NCBI GenBank assembly: GCA_029204225.1
Contig: MU831976.1
Location: forward strand, 29,575-93,574
From: Diphasiastrum complanatum
Taxonomy: Eukaryota > Streptophyta > Lycopodiopsida > Lycopodiales > Lycopodiaceae
Direction: 5' to 3'
Length of the DNA: 64,000 bases
Numbering within the stretch: position 1 is the stretch's first letter; each line of letters begins with the position of its first letter. The notes below the pieces were generated by a model. The model was not told the DNA's origin. It saw only the letters and a list, made by a program, of their open reading frames with translations, and did no database searches. Positions 12,910 to 25,933 of this stretch are shown piece by piece. Both the position numbers and the translations under genes were made by a program.

Positions 12910-14604
12910 ATTCACTATGGTAAAAGGCCTCTCGACTTTTTCTAGAAAATGTTTTATTTGGATTACCATGTTTGTGCTATAAACAACAACATTTTTTGAT
13001 GACCAAGATTCTTGCCGCAACATCATCATTTTCTTCCACCCAAGTATGCTCGGGCATAATATATTTGCCTCCTAGTTAGGCACCCGTCTTATTGTGTGAT
13101 CCCAATTGTATACATGAGTAGTTTGCGGCCTCGTGTATCACATTTCAAACCATAGTAGACATGTTTTGAATCTTAAAAATCAAGTGATGAATTTTTTTTA
13201 CATGAAAGCATCTATCACTTCGGGGGAAAGAAGATAAATTAGTCATGGAATGTTGGACTTTGAAATAAACAATGTTTCACTTCCAAAGTAATCTCTTGGA
13301 TTGTAGATCTATTTCTACACTTATTTTCAAAAAGATCTAGAACTACTTATCAACAAGATCATAATAGAATATGTCATCTATATAATGGAAGATTAGGGAT
13401 GGTTGCTTGAACTTAGTATGGATTACACTTATTGAAAACACATAGCAATTTTTAAGAATGATTGTGCTAGCAAGGGACACAACATTCTAAAAAATTCTCA
13501 ATTATACATTTTGTCTACATTTAATATTGGACATTTACACATGTTGACATTACAAAAACATTTAGAAAAATACCTTTTGATTATCCAATGCCACTTGCTA
13601 CAACAACTATATCAACCTATGCTATAAAGTCTCTTAAAATACTTTATTGTCCAAATCTTGGAGTATATATAGCTTGTAACATTACACAACACCAAAATGA
13701 CAAGTATTGCATAGTCCTTTACTAATATCAAATTGATGTACTTATCAACTAGTTGAAGCCAAGAATTTCATCATTTGCACAAGTTCCAAACAATTGGTGA
13801 AATGCCATACTTTGAGGTACATCAAGTTGATTTCTCTTCACTTCTGTCCCAATGCAAGCAATAGATAATTATGGACAATCAATGAAATGCCATAATTTAA
13901 GATATATCATGATGATTCTACATCACTTGTTCCCCAATGCATATTTGACAAAATCTTTTAGTTTTCTTGATTGCCAAGTTTTGCACTACGCAATTGATGA
14001 TTTTTTTTTGATGTTATTATTAAGCCTTTCTTATCAATTCCTTTCATGGTTACTAACTGAAACAGTCTATCCCTAAACTTAGGATCCACAATGCCTGTGT
14101 ACTTGTTGACTTCTCTGAAACCTCGTAAGGACAATAGCTTCTTGCTTGTCCAATGTATTTAATGCTTATTGTTTTGTTGACTTGTGCTCTAGCCTTTTCT
14201 TTGTTTCAATTTCTTTTTCTATATCATGCTAACATGATTATGTACATCAAAATTTGCAATCTTCACCAAAGAATGAAATGATGAAAACATGTAGCTCATT
14301 GGACACAATTTTTTGACAACATAAATCTCGTAAGATGATAAGATGACTAGCTCCTTATTCTTGCTTGCTCTCTTTCTTGAATGGCTTGCACCAGAAAACA
14401 TGAATAAATGAACATTACATCACTAAATTAGTCGCGTAAAACACTGTTGCTTGCATATAATGATATCTAGCTAGGTTCCAATGTCATGGACATTGAAGCA
14501 AAAACACTTGTGTTTATTTCTCCTGAATTTCAAATAGACTCATCTTGAAATTCCACATGCTATAGTTGAAAATGCCATCCAACTTGCTAGCTTCTCCCAA
14601 ATGT
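12910..14604. other. Degenerate AT-rich sequence
   Basis: No supportable gene. There are internal near-repeats (for example 'atgccatacttt/aatttaag...catcaagttgatt...cacttctgtcccaatgc' at about 13800-13855 and again, diverged, at about 13885-13940), which suggest old duplications or retroelement debris. Confidence 0.4.
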
Positions 14605-17085
14605 CCCATGTTACCACATGAAAGTCCTCTAAGGATGCATTAGATTTGTTATCAAATCTCTATGAGACTCAAGATGTAGCCACACGATTACACCTTAGAA
14701 GGAAGTTCTTTACACTTAGAATGTCTGATTCTACAGCCATCACTTCTCACATCAACAGCTTCAAATCTTTGTTAGATCAATCATCAGCTGTAGGATGTGC
14801 TATTCAAGATGATGATGCTGTTATGACCTCGCTTTCTTCTCTACCAAAGTCCTACGAGCACTTTGTTGTTATGATCTCCACTCAATCTGACCTGACTCTT
14901 CAAAAGGTCAATGGTCATCTTCTTCAAAAAGAATTGTGGAGAAAAACCAGAAATCTGTCAATCAAAGACAAGTTCCTGGCCCTATACACTTAGAAGAAAG
15001 ACTATTCCAAGGGCATGAATCTAGTGCATCAGCAACAACATAAGAAGCCTCATACTCAATTAGAGAGCAGTGGATCGCGAAAGAAGCTCTTTTGCAGATA
15101 TTGTAAGAGGGCTAACCACGACATCAGGGAGTGTTGTATCTGCATCTACAACGAGGCTAAGAAGCAACAACAACAATAGCCAGACTCCTCCAATGCGACG
15201 AAATTGAAGGAGCAAGGTCCTGATGGAGACAAACCATCACACCTGTTAATGGCTTTCAACAAGTAGCTATCAAGACTACGACATCTGGTACCTGGACAAT
15301 AGCACTATCCAGCACTTATCTCCTCGAAGAGAATAGTTTACTGAATGTATAGCTTTAGCAACTACTTCTCATGAATATGTAAACGATCATGCGTTACTAT
15401 AATTTAGTCGTTTTGGACATGCGAATACAAAATGTTTTTCCTTACATGGATTGTAATAGTTTAGTTGATGGATTGTATTTTTCTCTTTCATCAAATAGGA
15501 AATTATTATTCTGTGAATCTTGCATTTATCTCAAACATTCCATCAAGACAAAACATGTATAATATCTTGTACATATATTTGTTGTCCAAACTACCTGGTA
15601 GAACATATCTATGCTAACTTTCTAAGTTCTGGGCAAAAGCTACTGCCATAGCCTGTTATGAATATATCAGATCTAGCATTAGAGACGTCAACAACAGAAA
15701 CTCCTTATGAAGTATGACATCGACACAAGTCTAGTGTCAACCATTTTAAAATCCTTGGTTCTATACGGTCCTAAGCAGCTTAGGAAGAACCTGGGACCAA
15801 AGGTTAAATAAATGCGTTTTTCATTGGCTATCTTGATGAACATAAGGCTTATAAAGTTTATGATCCATCCACCATTGTAGCATTTGTTTCTAAGGACGTG
15901 ATCTTCAAGGAACATACATTTTGTGATTTTCAGCAACCATCGATAAATGATGCTGTGTCATTTCATCCTATTTCTCGCAGCATTGAATCTTCCAATGATG
16001 ATGCTTCTTCTATAGAACCTGCAGCTACAGCTATAGAAGTCGACTAGCCGACAACACATGTCAAAGGACCAGATCAAGCTAGCTCGAGCAAGTCTGGAGA
16101 AATTTAAGAAGAAACACCATCGCATTCGGGTCAACCAAATGTTTGCAGATCCTCACAGACTCGAACAGTTCCTAAGAGGTATACACCTTAATCTTTTTGG
16201 ACTTCATTCGAAGATCCAAAGACCATAGTCGACTCTAAGGATGTTGTGAAGTGGCAAGAAGTTATTGAAAGCAAAGTACAACTCACTTTCGACTTCATCC
16301 TGACATGAAACTCCATCGACATCGACATCGACATGGAAGTCAACGACATCGACATCAACATCTTCTCAAGAGCGAGCCAATCGACTCGACTTTTCCGAAG
16401 CCTTCGACAATCGTCGACTGTCACCATTCAAAATGGAGCTCTTCCTCTGCCTTGTCCAAATATATTGACTTGAAGTAGAAGCAAGATCGAGTTTATCAAA
16501 GTCCACGTCATCGACTTCCCACTCACAAGAGAGTTATCAACAACAAGTCGATCTTCAAGAAGAAGATCAACTCTGATGGTGCCATTGCAAAATGGAAAGC
16601 ACGGCTTATCTTATTCAAATGGTTTTGCAAACAATTCAGCTGACTATAATGTTTCTTCCAAGCATATAGGTGTCAATTCAATTCATATAGCTCTCTATGT
16701 AGATGATGCATTTAGTTTGTCTAACGACACTTTCCTACTGCACACTACTAAGAGTGATTTGTCAAAGGAATTTGACATGACTGATTTAGGCACTGTTCAT
16801 TCTCTTGTCAGGAATTCAGATTACTAGAAATAGATTCAAAAGAAGATCTATTCTAGCCAGCAGAAATATCTAGAAAATGTTCTAGAAAAATTTCATATTT
16901 TTGATTGCAAACTGATTAATACACCAATGGATCCAAGCAGAGTATTGACTAAACCTTCTTGTGCTGAGACTGAAAGTGAAGTACTCAATTTAGCGAAGTA
17001 CCCTTTTCATTCACTAATTGGATCTTTGATGTATGCCATGCTATGCACCAGACCAGATTTAACATAGACTATTAGCACGTTCAAT
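14605..17085 (+). pseudogene. Decayed Copia polyprotein (gag to RNase H remnants)
   Basis: Order on +: gag UBN2 region 14616-14992 (LLSNLYETQDVATRLHLRRK), zinc knuckle near 15094-15135 (CRYCKRANHDIRECC), and a protease remnant near 15270 (WYLDNSTIQHLSPR, with the catalytic DSGAT altered to DNSTI). Integrase C-terminal pieces lie at 15815-15930 (GYLDEHKAYKVYDPS), and an RT linker and end at 16740-16820 (FDMTDLGTVHSL). An RT/RNase H connection follows at 16855-17070 (KYLENVLEKFHIFDC, then IGSLMYAMLCTRPDLT). Many stops and shifts occur and no LTR was found, so the copy is old. Confidence 0.8.
16313..16360 (+). repeat. CATCGA hexamer microsatellite
   Basis: Short run of catcgacatcgacatcgac units, with an interrupted second block (caacgacatcgacatcaac), inside the decayed Copia linker between integrase and RT. 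Confidence 0.7.
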
Positions 17086-19558
17086 TAATACATATCTATT
17101 CCTAGAGCTCTAATTTTCATAAAGTGGGTTTGATACTTTTACGTGTTTGTTGGGACCTCCTACATTCCTTTGATCTTATCCTTTTTTTTTATAATTAGGG
17201 GCATCCCTACCACAACGCTCATGTAATGTGGTCTATTGACTAGGAATAACCCAACTTGATTTTATCTTGGAACGATTTGGGTGTGTTGTTCAATAATGGT
17301 TAGGCATGAGAAAATCAATGCCTATTATCTCTAAAGGTTCATATGAATGCCAAATCGTACTTGTCACAAATTGTTTGCTATAAAGTTGACTTTTCATGCA
17401 TTCAATTGATCTAATAAACTTGTAAGAGTTTACTAGCTATCATGTAGTTGGATAGGAATTTGGTTAACCATTTTCATCTTTGTGTATTGTGATATTTTTT
17501 TAGAAATAACAAATTACATCAAGTATTTCTTTTTATGAGTGCATATATTATCTGGTTGCATTATTATTTGAAGTATATACAATTGCAAATATTTGTTGTC
17601 AGGAAAATGGAAAAAGTTGCGTTTGTACATGTGATTTATTCATACTTTTATCTGACATTTACCTATAACATTAGATAGTTGCAAGCATGGTTATCTTATA
17701 AGTGTAAGTAGCTTAACACTAGTAAACAATCCAATATCCTCATCAACACATATTTATACCTTGCAAGGGACATACATCTCCAAAGGATACTTTAAGTACA
17801 TCATCACCCCCAAAAATGGTTAATGTAGAGAGACACCAGTGTCACCTAGGTAGTAGTCATCTAAGTTGATGTCCAAATTTCCTTCATGTCACTTTAAAAT
17901 GACTCACCCTCAAAAAAATCAATGCATTGCCTATGTTTATCATATTCAATGAAACATGGCAACTCATCTAATCAACAACAATATATATATATATACTTGT
18001 CAATCATGTACCATGTCTTTTTTTATGATATTTTGTAAATGTGCCTACGTGTCAAAGTAAAACTTAAAGATCCAACTTCCACCAAGTTTCACAAAACTTT
18101 GTACTTACAAAGAAATGTTGTTAGAGAAAATAATCTCTAGCATTTGCTCTTGACTTTAACATAGATAAGTTCTCAACTCTTTGAATCTTGTATGTCCATG
18201 TGTGGCTTAGAGGAATGAAACTTCATACCTTAAGGAGAGATAAAGGGATGTCAACTGACCTGTCGCTTTAATTTTTTTTTTTTAAATCCCTTCGGCTTGG
18301 TATTCACCCACACATGAACAAGGAGTTGAACTTGGGTGGGCAAAACCAAACCAAGCATGCTACACCACCACACCACCTAACATCCAATCAAATTGGCCAC
18401 TTATTGAAGGACATGTAAGTTATCATTTGAGCTAGTTATGTTGACCTTTTAGATACATACAATCCACTAAATTTTGATAATTACTAATAGCCAACATAGA
18501 GTATGACCTACTAATAGCCAGCATAGGGTATGATCTTAATCAATCAATTATCAACTACCCAAGACCATCAAAATAGGGTATGACCTACAACTATAGTGTC
18601 AAATTATTTCATGATTCATGATCACACAATATTGCTTATAATCCCCAACATAAGACTTTGACAACTATTCAAGGAGCTATAGGCCAATTAGAATTTCATC
18701 CGAAGATTTTGGCTTTTGCTCAAATTAATACTAAGATCTTAATTTTGTACATTTATCCAATTGAAATATATTATGAAAAACTCTAAGATCTTAAGTGTCT
18801 ATATAGTCATCCAATTGAGATTCATGATGAAAAGTTGTATGTGGAGTTCACTTACCATCTAGCTTGCATATAATTTCAAATTATATCTTTTTCTTTGTAC
18901 ATTTTGCCAAAATGGATAAAGAATGCCACTGAATGTTAGATAGGTAAAAGGGAGATTTGTAAATTAGACATGGAAGATCCAAAAAAGTTTTGGCTATCAC
19001 AAGATGTTTGAGCATATGGTGATTTGTCAATGTTTTGCAAGATAAGCTCAAAGTCATGCTTATCAACTTTCAAGTTTTGATGGTTCCTAACGTACAGGTA
19101 CATGAACACAACTTTGAATGTAGTTAGGTTAAGACAATTGAAACTTGCTTGTCATTTGTATAATTTGCTCTTTATAGCTATGAATGATAAGAAGTAATGT
19201 TTTCAGTTTGGAGATAAGGAGTGGATGATAGTAACCTTTTCGGTTTCGTATTGAAAGTATGTCTCTTGGCAGCTTTTCAGCTATTGTTTAGGGTAGTTAT
19301 GATTGTCGTGATCATGGTTGCATCTTAACTTGTGTCTATGTTGTCTTATCACACTACATGCTAAAGCGGGGGCTTGGAACAATTAGGTATGTTTTCTAAA
19401 CTAGGACAGTGGGCTGATAATCCTCCGTCCTTTGAACGGGGGATTGGGCTCAATAACAAGCCCAAGTCCTCCGGTTGGCACAACTTTCTGTGTGTAGTGG
19501 GCAAGGGCTGACAACTCTCCACTACTTACAGGTGCCAACGAAGCAAACCAAAACAACA
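17086..19558. other. AT-rich intergenic sequence
   Basis: No gene that I can support on either strand. A short (TA)n-like run (atatatatatatat) is at about 17982-17995. The last 180 bases (19370-19558) are more GC-rich, with a small inverted motif around 19420-19470 (gggcttggtta-like / cccaagtcc). Confidence 0.4.
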
Positions 19559-19563
19559 TGTGT

Positions 19564-19778
19564 TGTCTCGAAAGCGAGAGTGTTGCGTTTTCTTCTTCTC
19601 TCTCTTCTTATTCGTGAACGATTTTCTGTCTTGAACTTTTGCGCAGAAGCTTTTACGGAATCCCAGACACGCGACCACACATCATAGAACACATTCTATT
19701 CTATCAATCAAGACACACAACACAAGACAAGGAGATACACGAAAAAAGGAGCGACTGTTTTATCAATTTAGTTTATGG
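19564..19778 (-). repeat. 3' LTR remnant of Copia-A
   Basis: Starts TGTCTCGAAAGCGAGAGTG and aligns with 22069-22274 up to 'tttatcaatttag'. After this the sequence becomes integrase C-terminal tail instead of the rest of the LTR, which marks the deletion breakpoint. Confidence 0.8.
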
Positions 19779-19807
19779 GGCTCTGCATTCTGATTTGATG
19801 TCTGTCC

Positions 19808-20740
19808 TCAATCTCTCTCTTGAATAGGCAGCAGTGTGAAGATCTCATGGCCTCTTTCGTCTTTTAGTCCAGGAAATGTGGACTCATCGAACTTCACATC
19901 TCTGCTCAAAACAACCTTCTTCGTGGTTGGACCGTAGAGCCTGTACACATGTGTTCCGTTCGAGTAGCTGACCATGATTATTTGCTCAAATTTGTCGTCG
20001 AGCTTGCTTCTCTTTTCCTTCGAAATGTGCTTGTATGCTACACATCCAAACACTCGTACGTATGACAGATCAGGTTTTCTGCCTGTCCACATTTCGTATG
20101 GTGTTTTGTTTTCTAGTGCTGCCATTGTAGATCTATTCTGCAGGTGTACAGTTGCAGCTATTGCCTCTGTCCAGAATTGACCTGGCAATTTAGCCTGTGC
20201 CATCATGCATCTAGCTCCTTCGACTAGCATTCTGTTTTTTCTTTCTACCACCCCGTTGTATTCTGGTGTGTATGCAGGAGTGAACTGGTGTTCGATCCCA
20301 TGATCTTTACAGAATCTTGAGAATTATGTACTTTTGTATTCACCTCCATTGTCAGATCTAAGGATCTGTATCTTTTTCGAGGTGTGTCGCTCTGTGAATG
20401 CCACAAACTTCTTGAAGGAATCAAACACTTCGGATTTCTTCTTCAAGTAGTAGATCGTGGTCATCCGGCTGTAATCATCTATGAACATTAGAAAGTATGT
20501 TGAACCTGAGAGTGAATCTATTTTCATCGGTCCACAGACATCAGAGTGGACGAGCTCAAGAACTTTCTTGGCTCTTCTTCTCTCGTGTGTGAATGGATTC
20601 CGATGTTGTTTGCCTTTCTAACAAGCTTCACAGAACTCAGCCTCGGGTCTTGATATCTTGAGACTTGTGACAATGTCCTTTCTGCTCATGTCATACAGAC
20701 TCTGCATGTTCAGATGATACATTCTTCTATGCTAGAGCTG
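19808..20740 (-). pseudogene. Copia-A pre-integrase and integrase (DDE)
   Basis: The minus strand keeps one frame from 20740 to 19808, broken by only two stops (TAG after FCEAC, TAA after GGEYKST). It contains the end of the HHCC finger (RRMYHLNMQSLYDM, FCEAC). The three catalytic residues follow: Asp in LVHSDVCGP, Asp in LRSDNGGEY, and Glu in NGVVERKNRML. The C-terminal part has PYEMWTGRKPDLSYVRVFGC. The acidic tail runs to LLPIQERD, where the deletion starts. Catalytic residues are intact, so decay is mild. Confidence 0.85.
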
Positions 20741-20853
20741 ATCTTCGTTTTTTGAAGCATTTAATATGCTATTAGAGTTGCTGATTATTTTGGCCTAGTA
20801 GAGGTCTCCTTCTCTGCATCCGACCGTCACCAACTTGTTTGTCATCTTCTCGA

Positions 20854-21276
20854 TCATACACAAGTGTCGCCATCGAACAAAACTCGAATGCCTAAATCTG
20901 CCATCTTGGAGACAGATAGCAGATCCTTTCTGAGTAAAGGCACATAAAGTGCTCCTGGCAGCTCTACTTGGCCTGACAGTGTTCGTAGCTGTAGAGAGCC
21001 GATGCCTTTGACATCGTGTCTGTTTCTATCTCCTAGAACCACTGCTTTGTCGTTTTTGAGTTCGTGAAAGTTGATCAAGATCTTCTTGTTGCAGGTTATG
21101 TGAGATGTTGCTCCTGAATCGATGACTACATCGTAGTTGTGTTCAGAGTAGCTTGTCGAAGCTTTGTCGAGTATCATGAAAGCTTCGTCACCTCTTTCAG
21201 CATCCTTTGATGACTCTGCAACGTTTGCCTTTTTAGCTTTTTTTTTTTTTTGGGTTGAATTTGCAGTCGTATGCAA
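20854..21276 (-). pseudogene. Copia-A aspartic protease
   Basis: The minus strand reads a Lys-rich start, then VIDSGATSHIT (catalytic Asp of the pepsin-like retroviral fold), NDKAVVLGDRNRHDVKGIGS and LYVPLLRKDLLSVSKMADLG, the usual end of a Copia protease. It overlaps gag around the A-run at 21238-21251, where the frame shifts by one. It stops at 20854, before the pre-integrase domain. Confidence 0.82.
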
Positions 21277-22003
21277 AATGCTCTTTTTTCTTGCAGTGCA
21301 TGCAAGGTATTGCTAGATTGAACCAGCATTTGTTGGCCGTATGGCCTGGTTTGTGACAATGATTGTAGGAAGAAGATTGCTGATTCGAGGACTTCATCTT
21401 CTTGAATCTTGGCTTGTTTTTGTTGTTCTTCTTTCCTTTCCCTCTCCTTCGTCTCTCATCAAGACTGACTGCTTTGTCGAATGTCATATTTGATAAACTC
21501 AGTATGAGCATTCTCAGCGGCTGATAGGATGTCGGTAGAGATTTCATGAAGTACATCAGCTGCTGTGGTTTTGGGACCTGGTGCTCCTGTCCTGATGCAG
21601 CGAGTTGAGCGAAGATCGTTCTGATCTTCTCAACGTGTTGGTCCAACTGGTTGCCATCCCACCGTATGGATTGCAGCTGATTGTGAAGGTGCACGACTGA
21701 AGCTGCAGTCCTTACTTCATACTTCTGCTTTAATCTTTCCCATGCTGCATGGCTGCTTTCGCAGTCTTCAATTTGCATGAGTAGATCTTCATTTATGGAC
21801 GAAACAATGATCGCCATTGCGCGCTCATCCTTTCTGATCCATTCAGCTCTCCTCGGGTCTCTCTCTGGAGGGAGCACCTCTGAGAGCTCAGTCACCGACC
21901 AGATGCCTCCCCCTTTCAGAAGCGTTTTGATTTTGAATTTTCAGATTCTGTAATTTGCATCATCGAGACTGATTGCTACTCTGGTCTTGATTGTTGTAGC
22001 CAT
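21233..22003 (-). pseudogene. Copia-A gag (UBN2 domain and zinc knuckle)
   Basis: The minus-strand ATG is at 22003. Codon 21 is TGA where related gags have Trp (NYRI-stop-KFKIKTLL). The rest is open from 21895 to 21233: a UBN2-type gag core (EWIRKDERAMAIIVSS, then AWERLKQKYEV), a basic Lys/Arg stretch, and the zinc knuckle CHKKGHTANKCW followed by CMHCKKKEHFAYDC. The frame ends in a run of lysines encoded by 14 A residues (plus-strand T run 21238-21251), and the protease continues in another frame. Confidence 0.82.
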
Positions 22004-22068
22004 ATTGTGTTGTCTGGAAGAATCACTGTTGGGATATCAGTAGTGATAACCTGTCCGCTCTGATACCA

Positions 22069-22825
22069 TGTCGAAGAAGCGAGAGTGTTTCGATTTCTTC
22101 TTCTCTCTCTCCTTATTCGCGAATGATTTTCTGCCTTTGAACTTTCTATTGCGCGGAAGCTTTTACGGAATCTCAGACACGCGACCACACATCACATAAC
22201 ACATTCTATTCTATCAATCAAGACACACAACACAAGACAAGGAGATACACGAAAATAGAGCGACTGTTTTATCAATTTAGCTTTAGAGCGAGATCGTCAG
22301 TGTCTCGCTTGTCGGCGAAATGACACTCTGCTATTTCGCTGTGCTCTGCTCGTTGGTAGACTTTCATGCACAGCTCTATTATTTTTATTTTTCTGCTCTA
22401 CTCGCTACGTCTCTCTCTATCACTTACAAATCTATGTTTTCCAATAGTTTTTGTGATCCAGAGAGGATCGTTTATACCTCCACTATGTGGAGTCTTACAA
22501 GGTAGCTAGACGTAGAATCACAAGACTAGTTAATGCTAATCAACTAGTTATTTAGTCTCCGTCATTGCTATTCATTTCAGCTGAGCATGAAGCCTGTTGA
22601 GCTGCCAACTGGCAACGCGAATGATTTTTCTTCGTTTGTTTCGTAGTTTTTCGTTTTGCGTCCCTTTGCGGTTTGCGGTCCTGGAGGTGTGTTTAGATCC
22701 ACAAATAATTTGCGAATCGTTCGTGCTTCGAGTCAAGGGACGTTGACTGTCGTGAATTGTTCTCGTTCGACTTTCGTTTCTTGTTCGTGCTGCAACAAAG
22801 TTGCAGAAGTTCACCATTTTTGACA
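22069..22825 (-). repeat. 5' LTR of Copia-A
   Basis: Plus-strand text starts TGTCGAAGAAGCGAGAG and ends TTTTTGACA; reversed, this is a 757-bp TG...CA LTR. Immediately inside lies the PBS. The first ~206 bases (plus strand) are shared with the remnant at 19564-19778. Confidence 0.85.
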
Positions 22826-23152
22826 TGTGTAATAAAAAAATTGCTTGGAGCCACGTGTGTAATATATAAAATAATACTTTTCAAATTTGGACATTTTCAA
22901 AATTGGCCCAAATTTCACATAAAGAATAAATTTAATCCATACAAGTGCAAGCTGCTTGTGGATAGGGAATGACTCCTCAACCTTACAACCAACCATGGCC
23001 CTAAAGTGAAAAACCCCCAGGAGAATTGAAAGGATAAACTCTAGATATGGTGATAGAGTGTTGATAGGAACGTGCCACGAAAGGAACATCAAGAAAGTTT
23101 CTAGATTGTGCCTTTTTTGTCAACCAAGATTGTACAATGATATTGAAGGGCC

Positions 23153-23154
<2 letters not shown>

Positions 23155-23183
<29 letters not shown>
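23155..23183. repeat. T29 homopolymer
   Basis: Uninterrupted run of 29 T residues between the Copia-A element and the MULE-like gene. On the minus strand it could be the poly(A) tail of a retroposed sequence, but no matching body was recognised. Confidence 0.8.
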
Positions 23184-23299
23184 CTGTTTCACATTCAAGT
23201 ATAAGCTTATATGCGCCAATTTTCATATGTTTAGCTAATTAATTTATTGTGTCGCAATAACCAACAAAACAGTTTCATTGCACCATAACAAGAGGGCTT

Positions 23300-25933
23300 A
23301 ATCTGTGGAGTCTAGCAAGAACATTGACAACTTTTTTGCAATTTTCGAATTGCCTCCAGACTACATGGCCGAGGAGGAGTTCATTCCAGAGATTCACACA
23401 GGCCATTACTTCATAGACTTGTTGTTCTGTTTGGGATCAGATAAATGATATCGATGTTATTGACTACATAGATGTTCCTTTGGAAGAATCAATCCTTTAT
23501 CCACATGAAGATGTAGATGGGATATCACAAATAGATGTATGGTCTACCGTAGATCACAAAGAACACATGTCTTCCATGTTCTTCATATTTAACGCCCAAT
23601 CACACCATCTGATGTTTACCAGTGTTATGAGATCCGTTTCCAACGTGTGTGGAAATTTTGGCTGCTGGTCCTACATTTAGGCCTGCTCCTCGAAGCAAAC
23701 AAGGTAAACCAAATCCAGAATATGATATCCAACGTAGGTGGAAAGATATGCAGACAAAAATCTATGTTCAAACCATGTATCCTGGAAGAGAAGGACTTTG
23801 ATTCAAAAATAATTGTTCCAAACTAATTTCTCATGTACAACAATGGGGAGACATTTTTTTATGATTGTCATGTTGATGTGGTGGGCGGACAACATAGAAG
23901 TTTGGTGCACACTCTGGATGCTGTGAAGTCCATTTGGATTGTTGGTCTTAGAAAATATGGAATTGCAGAGTCATTTGTCAAGGCAAGTTATGAAGCTTGT
24001 TTGTTTTTTCATGAAGTTCGTGAAAAAGTGCCTGGTCAAAAATGTGTGGTTAAGTATACACATGAATATATGGTGCCAGTGGATGAACTTCAACAAAAGG
24101 TAGAGGAGATAATTGTGGAGTATCAGGTGATGTTGGTTAAATTGAGGTCTAATGTGGGAGGTAAGATTGGGTGTCGTGTAAGGGACTACATTTGTCATCG
24201 GGGAAAGAGAAGGACTTCACCACAGAGCAACCATGTTGTTCGACGCAAAAGTTGCCAAGTGGGTTGCCCTTTTAGAATGAGTGTGACTATCCTAATTGAG
24301 ATGAGAGGCATGGCATGTATTTAGCTATATGCCGTACATGAGTACCATTGGCCTGACTCGAAAGAAGATGTGTTGCACCGGCATCCACATCCCCTTGTGG
24401 TGCATGCATGTGAGAAAGATCTACAAATGTATAAGGAAGGCTCACATATATCGAACACATATGTCCAGCATGCATTGTTCCTTCAAGCACAAGTCAGCGA
24501 GGCAAACTAGACATGTTTTAGATTTTTCCTCATACCAAAGGAGATATCCCAATTATCTTATAGACTTCGTACAAAAGGTAATTTGATGTATGGGGTTAGG
24601 GTCTTGAAAGTTTTCATGTGCAACATTTTATCCCATGTTTTGTTGTGTACATTTGTGGCTAATAAAGTGTACAATTATTAGATGCATTGAGCTCCGATGA
24701 TTGGAGGAGCTTGAATCTGGAGGCATAATAATTGCTTTCAAGTGGAAAGGTACATTGATTGTCCATTTAAAAAATCACATGTAGCCAAAAAAAAATTAGG
24801 AAATTTGCCTACAAGGCATATTGTTTACTCTTTTCGATACAATTTTTTGAACAAGCAATCTTTTTTCAACCATACAACCCTGCACAGAAAGAGGAAGCCA
24901 AGAAGCCATTTGTATTGGTGATACAGGACCAATGGATGTTGTATATTGCTCGAAGCTTCTCTGAAAATAATGCATGGGCTGTTGACTCAACATTCAAGAC
25001 CAATCAATTTGATTTTCCTCTATTTGGGGCTATTCTCCCAAATCAACTTGGTCACACCATGCCAATCTGGTTCATGATTTGTTTGGATGACAAAGGAATG
25101 CATCATCAGAGTATTGCATTGCAGTTGACTTTTCATGCCGTAAGTCTTGGATGTATACGACCACGTGCAATTGTCATAGACAAGTCCATCATGGAATTAT
25201 AGGCAATAACAGAAGTACTTGCAACCGATGAGATATGTTCGCCGATAGTTGGGAAAGAAAACACTGAAGTGGCATGTGATATTTTGTTACGCACATTTCA
25301 TGCCAAGAAGGCGTGGGTGGAGAGCCTCTTATCGAAACTACCAGTACATGATAAAGACTCTTTATAAAAAGACATGTGCGACTTGATGCATTCTAAATCT
25401 AAAAATGATTTTGATGGGCTAGTGGAAACATTTAAACTAAAATACAAAAACTCTAGTGATGTTTTACAATATGTCTGTAAGGGTTGGACGAAGAGAAGTT
25501 GTTTGGAGAAAGATGTGGCCACAGTGGGGACGTTTATTTCCACACAGACAGGTGGAAACAACGAACTTAATTGAAAGGACATGGCACCACCTTAAGTATA
25601 ATGTGCTTCAAGGAAAAGTCAATCGCAAAGTGAGAGACCTTATCCACTCGTTGATTGGGTCGTCGGCGACAGGGACACACCTAGGTGAAACACTAATAGG
25701 GCATTATAAACTAAAGCGAGTGATTGGTGAGTGATGCTCTAAAACCCAAATGTTTGGATTTATGTGACTAGTTTTTTTTTCATTTAATTCGATATTTGTG
25801 ACTGCTACATAGAAGTGTGTTGTTTATTGGCAGATAATTCTGGTCGCTTCTCAAAGAGAGTGACAACTAGCACCCAAAGGCTACACAATCTTGCAAGAAA
25901 TAAAATTTTTGAGCGGTACAAGGAGGATAAAAG
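23300..25933 (+). pseudogene. MULE/FAR1-like transposase gene, 5' part
   Basis: Decayed reading frames on + give, in order: a possible start ATG at 23365; a region ending in a Cys motif (RRKSCQVGCPFRM near 24249-24287) like a FAR1/WRKY-GCM zinc finger; and the transposase core. The core has WAVDSTFKTNQFDFPLFG (first catalytic Asp, about 24978), MPIWFMICLDDKG, PRAIVIDKSIM (second Asp, about 25160), LRTFHAKKAWV (His/Trp) and NLIERTWHHLKYNVL (Glu, about 25570). Stops include TAG at 25201 and a shift near 25565. The 3' part is 29886-30055, beyond an inserted Copia. Assignment to the MULE transposase family (PF10551-like) rests on motif order. Confidence 0.75.

Larger units (their letters stand above)
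19564..22825 (-). mobile_element. Copia-A deletion derivative with target site duplication
   Basis: Both ends are fixed by a 5-bp direct repeat TGTGT (19559-19563 and 22826-22830) next to TG...CA termini. On the minus strand: 5' LTR 22825-22069, PBS (tggtatcagagc) at 22068-22057, gag start 22003, gag with zinc knuckle, protease, pre-integrase, integrase with DDE, then directly a 3' LTR remnant of about 215 bp (19778-19564). RT and RNase H and the U3 side of the 3' LTR are missing, so one deletion spans from the integrase C-terminal tail into the 3' LTR. The two LTR segments differ at roughly one base in ten by eye. Confidence 0.88.

Noticed and set aside
22811-23219. Minus-strand frames with poly-Lys
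   Set aside because: Translation of the T29 run and the outer flank of the Copia-A TSD; no gene features.
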